Shown here: in pieces, positions 56,428-64,000 of the stretch | Numbering within the stretch: the stretch's first letter is position 1 | Layout of the letters: each line of letters starts with the position of its first letter | Origin: Platycarya strobilacea | Taxonomy: Eukaryota > Streptophyta > Magnoliopsida > Fagales > Juglandaceae | Length of the DNA: 64,000 bases | Assembly (NCBI GenBank): GCA_036898215.1 | Contig: CM072548.1 | Span: forward strand, 16,441,730-16,505,729 | Reading direction: 5' to 3' | Translations under genes and position numbers: made by a program | The notes under the pieces: generated by a model | The model's input: the letters and a program-made list of their open reading frames with translations, nothing else | What the model was told of the DNA's origin: nothing | The model's database searches: none

Positions 56428-57245
56428 GGCTAATGTGAGAAAGTGAAGTTTGTTTGCATCTCTTTATTTCATGATTACTGTTAATTGAATTTCTTCTAAT
56501 AATTACTTTGTCATGGTAATTACGAATAAAAGTTTGAAGCTTACAATATTTTTTTGTAGTCAATGATTCTTGTAGTTAATTATCATTAGCATCTAATGGG
56601 TACTATAATTTATTATAAGTTCTTATAAGCATGCTTAGTTTTGAAATTTTTGAAACCCCTAAGCTCATATTGTAACCTTTATAAAAGATAAAGGTTAATT
56701 AATAAAATTGATTACTTAATTCTTCTCAACAACAAAAGAAAGGACATGTTAGCATAAATAGAAAGAAATGCACTATCGTGCCATCATTTGCTCTTTATAA
56801 AGCGTCAATTATCAACTGTCAATTTCTGTCTACCTTGGCAAAAGAGTCGTAGTTCAAGGTCAAAACACTACAACTATATACCAAAGACGTTTCACATGCC
56901 ATAAAAAATTTTCAAACACTCTTGAATTGAAGATACATGATTTTAAAATTTTTGGTTGTTGTCTCAACCTATACCTAATTGGTGTTAATGCACAACAAAG
57001 CAACTTAACCTGAGACTAAGTGTAACACTCTAATATCAACTTTGTTGATGAAAACCTATTCAAGTAAGAACAAGTGCAAGTTAATTAGCCAATTAATAAT
57101 CCTATAACTAATCTTGACTTAACCATTTTAGGGGTGCTAATATAAGGAATGAAAGAACAAAATTAGAAATAAGCAACATATGCACGAAATCAGAAATAGA
57201 TCCATCAGATTGCACCACATGAATTCATTAGATTACAGCATGTAA
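56428..57245. other. Noncoding region downstream of the kinase pseudogene
   Basis: AT-rich, no recognised gene or repeat. It ends at the left edge of a truncated Copia element. Confidence 0.4.
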
Positions 57246-57711
57246 TGTTAGCATATCTTGTTCATTTTAACTTCTATTATATTCTAGGAAAGTCTAGGCT
57301 GTTAGTCAATTGTATTTTCTCCTTTATTGTAGCATCCTCTTAATTCTTTCCATTTGTATAGTTTTCTAAGTTGACCACTTGTAATTACTTAGTTGACAGC
57401 TTGTAATGATCCTATATATGTGAATAATATGCACCCTCTCTATCTCCACTAGTGAGATAACATTTTCTCAAAGCTTCTTCATGGTATTAAGAGCCACAAT
57501 GGGTCAAAAGAGAGTGGTGTTCTTCATTTTTCTTCTATCTCAAAAATGGATTCACCATCCTCATTTGTGTCTTCTAATAATTTAGACCCCTATCCTTATC
57601 CAATTTCGCAAAAAGTTTCAAACTATGTTTCTCTCAAACTCAACTCTTATTTTCTGTTATAGAAAACACAAATGCTAAATATACCTGAGAGTTATGACCT
57701 TCAAAGGTTCA
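57246..57711 (+). mobile_element. Truncated Copia element: 5' LTR, primer site and gag start
   Basis: The LTR is about 57246-57481 (TGTTAGCATATC...CTTCTTCA; left limit tentative). The primer site TGGTATTAAGAGCC starts at 57482. A gag start follows at ATG 57546 (MDSPSSFVSSNN, later QKVSNYVSLKLNSYFLL then TAG). The element stops at 57711, where an Athila LTR begins. The rest of gag-pol and the 3' LTR are not in the window. Confidence 0.65.
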
Positions 57712-58858
57712 TGATTACGCCCAAAGAATAATGCGGTCGTTTGCAGTATAGCTTTGGGGTGTCGATTCCACAGGGAGATGGATTGAGAAATTGAAGAACA
57801 GTAACGAAATTAACAAAAAGATTTAGATGAGTGCGAAAAGTAAAGCATCGGGAACTCTTTGTATATAATTGGTATTTTAATTATTTTCGATTCATTAATA
57901 ACTCAATTGAAAATTCTATGTCCAAATTTTCAATCGGAAAATAAAACATTAATAACCAGATTTAAATCAAATGTAATCTTTCGAAAAATCATTCGTCACA
58001 ATATAAGAACAGGAATTGTTATCGATATTAAAGAAATTCAACGTCGACAATATACTCGTAGAGCAATATTGCAGCAGAGAATTAAATTAAAATAGATAAC
58101 CAATTGAACCAAACATAATCAAAGGATTATTGCATTTAATAGAAAAAGCATGACTGAATTTATAAATGAAATAAATTCTAAGATTATTTGGTGACGAAAA
58201 CATTTATAATAAATTTCGAATGACTAAACAAAAGAGTTTAATATTTGAAGAACACATATATGAATCAAAAACAATTACAAATACCATCATATATACAAAT
58301 TCATCCCTAGCTCTACTAGAAAATTAGTTACACATATTGAAAATATGCAACAAAAATTCTTCAAGGGATAATATGGAAGAGCCAACCATTATTTTCTTCT
58401 CTCTTCTTTGGTTTTTCTTTTCTTTTCTCAAGCTCTCAAAAACAATGTATCTTCCAAGGCATCCAAGCACACTAAGCATGGTCTTAGAACACACATCCCT
58501 CCCTTCTATTTATAAGCATCCTTCATGCAAGTTGTCATGACAAAATCATCACAATTTCAACTTGTTTTGCCATGTGCCATTCTTGAATCTAAGTGATTTG
58601 TGAGTTGTCATTTTGATCATTTGTTTTCCCACCATGCATGAGCTGGATTTTGCTTGTAGGTTGAGTGTTTCAATTTTGTTTCTCTATCTATTAGTTGTCT
58701 TGTATGACTTAATATCTTGTGGTCAAATAATTTGTCTTGAAGAAACTTGAGTGCACTTCATCTTGTATCTGAATTGATCATTGAATTTCCAAGTTGGTGT
58801 AGGAGTGCTTGCTAGAAAATATTATGATGACATTTGGATTTGATGCAAGTGACTGAAA
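57712..58858 (-). repeat. Truncated third Athila LTR
   Basis: Starts at the same TGATTACGCCC as the two complete LTRs and follows them for 1147 bp. It stops within GATGCAAGTGACTGAAA and gives way to the inverted solo-LTR family at 58857-58858. It shares variant bases with the right LTR of the complete element. It carries the tRNA-Asp-like segment at 57736-57769. No adjacent Athila internal sequence is present. Confidence 0.88.
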
Positions 58859-60715
58859 GCAATATAATATTAATCTTCCAAATCTCAACCTTAAGTATCA
58901 TAAAATTTCCAAATAAACATTTCTATACATCATACATAAGTGATCATTTCTTCCATATGCAAGTGTATACCATTTCCATTCATATCAATCATATAGTTTA
59001 TTCTCCTATCCAATTTCATTTTCTCAACACAATATTCTCTTTGAATAAATCAATTGCATCACTAGTTTCCTCAAACAAACTTTACCTTAGCAACACCAAA
59101 ATTTAACATTTTGCACTAAAATCCTTCATGCATCATTTTCATCATTTCATCAAGTAATCATGCTTTTTCCTTTCTTTTGCAACTAACACTTAATTCATCA
59201 ATTCTACTCATATTCTAAGCTTATTCCATTATATAAATTTATCCAAAAGTATTCATATCACAAGCAAGAAAAAATATCATTCCAACCCAAACATGGCAAT
59301 GGCAACCATTAATCCAACAAACATGATCACTTCACTATATATAAGACTTGTTAAGGAAAAAGTGGGAGTATACTTACCACACTCCTACTAGGCTTTAGCT
59401 TAAAATCTGAAATTACACATATAAAATCTCCCATTAGTCTAACCATGAACATAAAACTCAAAGAAAACCCTATTTCCTTCCAACCATAACAAAGTGGTAC
59501 ATGTGTGTGTGTGTTCTTCCTAATCTTGTATAGATTTAGTCACTAACCTTCTCCAAGGAATTGATCACTTTTACACTCTTGCTTTTTGGCTTTCCTACTA
59601 TAGGATTATTCAAAATATGTGGTGACAAGAGAAGAAACAAAAGTAGGAATGGCTAGGATGAGTTTGGCCGAGAGGTGGAGAGGAAGTGTGAGTGTTTGCA
59701 TGTGTCTAAGTGATTTGAGCTCAAGGGGTTTTGCCTAAGGGTCACACGGCCAGCTCCCTTCCCTAGGGTCCTTGGTACTCTTCTCATCATGTTTAGGCAT
59801 GGCTAAAGATAGATGGGTTGATTGACAACTCTAGGCCACTCCAAGATCAAATCTTGGCCATACCTAGATGATTCTCCTTTCTCCTTCTCCTTCCTATGGC
59901 CGGCGGCTCCTTGATGCTTCTAGCATCCATTTTCTTGTTTTTCACTCAATCATCATTCCCCTATCCTCTCATGTGTCCATCCAAGTGATTCCAAAGCCAT
60001 GCTTTTTGGAATTTGAGCAAGGCATGGCCGGCCAAGCTAGCTTCACCGAAAATCCATTTTGCTCCTCTTCCTAGTTTTTGTCATTTCAATCACCTACACC
60101 CACACCATACCTCTCTTCACATCACCATACTTTCTTACACATGTACTTCATCCACTTACACACTCTTCCTCTTTGTCCTATCACTTGTAGGTGGCCATAC
60201 CCCATGAGATTCCCCAATGAACCCCACGGATTGGCTTCCACCGAAAACTCCAAGCTCCTTTCATCCAAGCTTCTCCTCATGCCACTTGTCACTTCCCTAC
60301 ACAACATGATCTCACTTGGCAAGTCAAGGGATGGTGTCTTGTACTTCCAAGATACCATAGTAGGAAAAATCATTCCATTAGATCCTACACTCAATCCTAC
60401 ATGGCATGCATCCAACTACTAGTCAACCTTCACCAAATAAGATTTTCCTTCAAGGGTTTGGATAATTTCTCTAGGATTTTTCTCCCATTGACAAGTGTCT
60501 CAACTATGGGCTTGATGGGCCATGGGCTCATTCTATGGGCTTTTGGACTCACCATTGCTCTCTTGGCCCATTCACTTGATCCATTCTCCAAAGGTCTCAT
60601 TCCTAAGCCCATTTCTTCAAAGCCTATTTTGTTCTTTCACCCATTACCACTAATCTTGTGTATTAATCCTTAATTAGTTAATTAAATCAAGATGGAGATT
60701 TTTAGGGCTATTACA
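58857..60715 (-). repeat. Truncated inverted copy of the 3.78-kb LTR
   Basis: Reverse complement of 7522-9379 over its whole length (1859 versus 1858 bp). It starts at 60715 with TGTAATAGCCC on the minus strand and is cut off at the junction with the Athila LTR. Open frames in it mirror those in the other copy (for example the frame around 60430-60612), reflecting shared ancestry, not coding. Confidence 0.88.
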
Positions 60716-60899
60716 AAAGCAAATAGCGGTTCAATGAAGGAACAAAAAAGGGTAGACCGGGGGGCTACCGAAGAAGAAGTAGACCCAACGGTGGGGAGCA
60801 ACCCCTTCGAGAATGACGTCATGCTTCCCCAAGTTGGAGAGATCAGGACCTCTAGGCGCATGAACTCTTGTTGCCCTCATCCACGAGCTTTTCATCCCC

Positions 60900-61850
60900 A
60901 AGACACCTCAACATAGCTCTCTGACTCCCCGACATGGCCTGAGAAGGGGAGGGACCACCATCTTTAGACCTCCCCCCAAGGAGCAGTTGTCCCGTTGCTA
61001 GACCCCCCGGATTCACCTCCTAGAGTCTCCTGAGGTGCGTCATGACATATCTTCAACCACTTCCTTTGCCACTAGAAGAGCCTAAAATGCACTTTCAACT
61101 CGGGGTTATGGAACATCACCCAAGACTCCCAAATATCTTTGTCGAAGAGGGCCAACTCGAAGTGCGACTCATTTGAATGGGCTTTCACCCAAGCCAACAT
61201 GGCTTCTAGCTGGGCCACCTTCCTCCGGTTCAACTTAAGGCATAGGCTCTACGAGGAAGGGAGAACCTCCAAAATGCTTGAACTTGAACTGCCTCCCCTT
61301 AAGGTGTTCCCAACTTGAGGTCGTCATGAAAATATATTTTCGAGACCACTCCTTAATGCTCAAAAGGTGCTGCTCAAGTGTAGCAATCTTCTGACTAGGA
61401 GCCCAAGCCTGGAAACTGCATATGCTCCGTAGCTAACGGCTGATGCGATACACCAATAGGAACTCTTGAGCCGTCAAGTCGAGATAATCCTCGACCATTC
61501 TAATGAGGATCCACCGAAAGATGACACAACTAGACATTAAGAGTCGCTAGGCATTAGGGTGGAGCTGTGTGGGGCCAACCCAAGATAGTGGAGCACCTCA
61601 CGAACGGGGCAACAAAATTGGAGGTGCGGGTCGTTTGTGAACATTCAAGGTAAGAAGGCTACCCGAGATTTTCCTTCCCATCAAGATCCAACGCATGTTC
61701 CATCCCTCTGAGAATCTTCAGAACTATTGAGATAGGAATATTGTATTTGACCCCAAATGCCCGTAGATCCTCGTCGGTGACAGACGAAATGGAGCACTTC
61801 CCTGCAAAATATGGAAAGACGGACTTGGGAGAAGCTTTGGGCGCCATGGG
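60900..61850 (-). pseudogene. Family E copy 3 protein remnant
   Basis: The clearest start of the family E protein in the window: from 61847 the minus strand reads MAPKASPKSVFPYFAGK, then VTDEDLRAFGVKYNIPISIV. Further down, in other frames, come RLLMSSCVIFRWILIRM and AQEFLLVYRI (about 61560-61450). These correspond in order to the DLTKLELL, WRLLIYCC and ACDFLLTHNV segments of copy 1. Function unknown; it resembles uncharacterised plant TE proteins. Numerous stops make it nonfunctional. Confidence 0.5.
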
Positions 61851-62736
61851 AAATGAAAAGGGAAGTGGAAAGGAAGGTGATGGTGGAGGAAAATCTAGGG
61901 AAGTAGAAGAGGTAGAGGATCAACAGGTTGAAGAAAATGCCAAGAGAGAGAGAGGGGTGGAAATGAGGACAATGAAGGTAAATAAGGCCTTATATAGCCA
62001 AGGAAGATTGGAAGGTGCGTGGTGGAAATGAAACAGCGCTAACAGTAATGACACCAGTGAAACGGCACGCAGATCCCAACTATACGATTGGCGCAAGTAG
62101 CAACTGTCATGTCAAACATGTGGGAAGCATAGACGAATAGGCTTTTTGAGATGTGGGGAGAAGAGTAATCGGCCTATCCAATCAGTTATCAAAAAATGAG
62201 AAAGTTGCGGGAATCGAGGAGATTTACTTATTGGATGGACAAGTGGCCTTGAGAACTCAATCGAAGAGAGCCAGATGAGTGACCTTGAGAACTGGACAGG
62301 TGGCCTCGGGAGCTTAACCAACTAGTGGTGACATTAGTAGAAGGTACATTGAATTCCCATAACATTTATATGATAAGAATTCGTATGGTACTGTAAAGGA
62401 AGGCCCTTCCGGAAGAGGCTCAAGCCCAAAGAGATCAAGCCAGCTCAAGCTGGAACCAAAGTAGGCTGGGGGCCCGAGCCAAGGAAGCATGAGATACATG
62501 ACCAGCCTGCCTATTCGAAAAGGCCTTAACACAATGCTCGGCCTCGTCAAAGAGCCCACCACAGGGTAGCAATCACCTAGGACCTCACTAGGTGGCCAAG
62601 CCCTGCAGTGAGGAATGTAGCAAACAACTGTCACAGAGCATAAGTGGAATGCGACTGATTGAAGGCATGCCAACCCAGAGAAACGTCCATTTAATGCGTG
62701 TCAGGGAACCCAAACATGCAACGACATGCTTCCTAA

Positions 62737-62967
62737 GAGTATTCTTATTGGATTAGCTAAAAATCATCCTTCAGAAAGTACAATCTTGCACAAATACCAA
62801 AAAATAAGTACCATAATTGATAATTTGGAAATTGTTGGATAGATTTTTAACTTTACTATTCACAAACTTTATTGTTATATTTGATCAATTGTGGTACTTA
62901 TTTTTTCTATTTGTGCAAAATTGTACTTTTTGAATGATGGTTTTTAACCAATCCAATAAGAGTGCTC
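62737..62967. mobile_element. PIF/Harbinger-type (Tourist-like) MITE
   Basis: 231 bp flanked by TAA (62734-62736 and 62968-62970). The termini GAGTATTCTTATTGGATT and, inverted, GAGCACTCTTATTGGATT extend into a long imperfect inverted repeat of about 85 bp per arm (AAGTACAAT.TTGCACAAATA on both). No coding sequence. Confidence 0.85.
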
Positions 62968-63303
62968 TAAGGTGCCATAGGAAGACATGATCACGACCTG
63001 ACACACTGCCGTGGCAAAATGGTGGTGGCAGATCTGACCCAAGCATGACCTAAAACCCCCCGATCTCCCTCGACAGCCATATCCAAATAAAGTATAAATA
63101 CAGCCATCCCACCCAGGGGGAAAGAGATGAAACTCTTTTTCTTCTTGACTCAGTTAACTTTCTTCATCACTCAAACGATCTCCACTGCCTTTGGAATCAA
63201 AAGGACCCCGAAGGTCACTGGGGCCCATTATTTTTTTCTAGTTGCAGGTCCTAAGTGTTTGGTTGTCATGGTATTGCTTAGGCTGTGAAACACAACATCT
63301 ACA

Positions 63304-63613
63304 ATGAATAAAGTTGAACATTATGAAAACTGAATGCATTTTTCTGCATGTTTTTACTTTGACCCCAATTAAAGTTTAATGTTAAAATCCTTTTTGTTCT
63401 ACTAAGGGTCACAATAATATTCATAAATTGGAACCACAACATCATGGATATAATTGGTATGGTTCAATCATCACATATTTTTTTTATTTTTTTATTTTTT
63501 TATTTAAATGGTTGGTCAATTGTCACAATGAAAAAATAGAGACTGGAGAGATAGTTCTTATAAACTCTTAACTAGTCTAGGGCTTTGTGCTGCTTTTCAA
63601 CCTCCACTACTTA
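63304..63613. other. AT-rich spacer, nothing recognised
   Basis: Noncoding, with a T-rich run around 63478-63505. Confidence 0.4.
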
Positions 63614-63813
63614 GGTGTCATTTATTTTTACAACTCATTTCAATTCATTTTATCTCATTTTTATAATATTATCAGATTTCTATATAAAATAAAATGATTA
63701 CCTCAATTTTTTCAAATTTAAAAGAATTAATATTAAAAAATTATTCTAACAATATTTTATTCAATTTTTAACTCTCATCTCAACTCATCTCATATACAAA
63801 AACAAATGAGGCC
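63614..63813. mobile_element. Short AT-rich MITE related to 38039-38262
   Basis: The left end GGTGTCATTTATTTTTACAA pairs with the right end, whose reverse complement is GGCCTCATTTGTTTTTGTAT. Inner repeats of CAACTCAT/CATCTCA flank an AT-rich body. No coding sequence; the duplication is unclear. Confidence 0.55.
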
Positions 63814-64000
63814 GACTACAAATCTTGTACTTAACCGTCATGAATTGGAATTACATTGATTTTACAAAATCATTAATTCCATGAATGTTATAAGATATAC
63901 TAAATTTAAAGGGGGCCTCAAATATTAAAATAAAAGAATTGGAGAAATAAAAGAAATTTAGGAACCAAGGACAATAATACCTCATTAATTAGGACAATAA
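63814..64000. other. Right edge, nothing recognised
   Basis: AT-rich noncoding sequence. Confidence 0.4.

Larger units (their letters stand above)
60716..63303 (-). mobile_element. Family E copy 3, truncated on the left
   Basis: The right terminus, read on the minus strand, is TGTAGATGTTGTGTTTCACA, the family E end. Inside are an outward TATA box (63093-63100), a Harbinger-type MITE (62737-62967) and a decayed protein region on the minus strand at about 61850-60900. The left side is cut where the truncated 3.78-kb-type LTR starts (60715). Confidence 0.5.

Overview
The window looks like a repeat-rich, intergenic stretch of a woody eudicot nuclear genome. It is AT-rich, intron-bearing, packed with nested LTR retrotransposons and MITEs, and holds only broken plant genes (myosin XI, ubiquitin, an LRR receptor kinase). 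Short AT-rich elements with GGCCTCGTTTG-like ends recall a repeat I associate with the walnut/hickory group (Fagales). That placement is a weak inference. I see no intact host gene, no rRNA or tRNA gene, and no CRISPR array.

Layout. 0.5-1.8 kb: minus-strand exons of a myosin XI motor pseudogene and, just beside it, a ubiquitin pseudogene. 1.8-7.3 kb: noncoding sequence with small repeats. 7.3-15.3 kb: an unclassified transposable element (here 'family E') with inverted terminal regions, split by a 3.78-kb solo LTR with target duplication GTCAT. 15.3-19.2 kb: repeat debris including a Copia LTR. 19.2-20.5 kb: a second family E copy, interrupted by a nearly intact Athila-type Ty3/gypsy element (20467-30858, minus strand, two 1626-bp LTRs, target duplication GTCTC, tRNA-Asp primer site). 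30.9-37.6 kb: family E remnant, a tandem array with a ~528-bp period, and a degenerate LTR-like region. 38-39.1 kb: a MITE and a LINE RNase H remnant.

40.4-56.4 kb: an LRR receptor-like kinase pseudogene (FLS2/Xa21-like class). Its coding sequence is interrupted by Copia element A (41751-54569, target duplication CACAT). The 5' LTR of A itself hosts Copia element B (minus strand, GAAGG duplication) and a hAT MITE (GTTCTCAC duplication). Removing both inserts gives a 5' LTR of about 424 bp against a 419-bp 3' LTR, which confirms the nesting. 57.2-60.7 kb: a mosaic of a truncated Copia 5' end, a truncated third Athila LTR, and a truncated inverted copy of the 3.78-kb LTR. 60.7-63.3 kb: a third family E copy carrying a PIF/Harbinger-type MITE. 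63.6-63.8 kb: another MITE.

The genes do not work together as a pathway; the window records successive insertions into decaying genes. The most interesting points are three. The Athila LTR end contains a tRNA-Asp-like segment that could pair with the 5' half of the tRNA whose 3' end primes the element. Family E has LTR-like termini in inverted orientation. The receptor kinase pseudogene has LRR exons of exactly 144 nt with phase-1 introns. All similarity calls are by eye and from memory of the families; no search was run.
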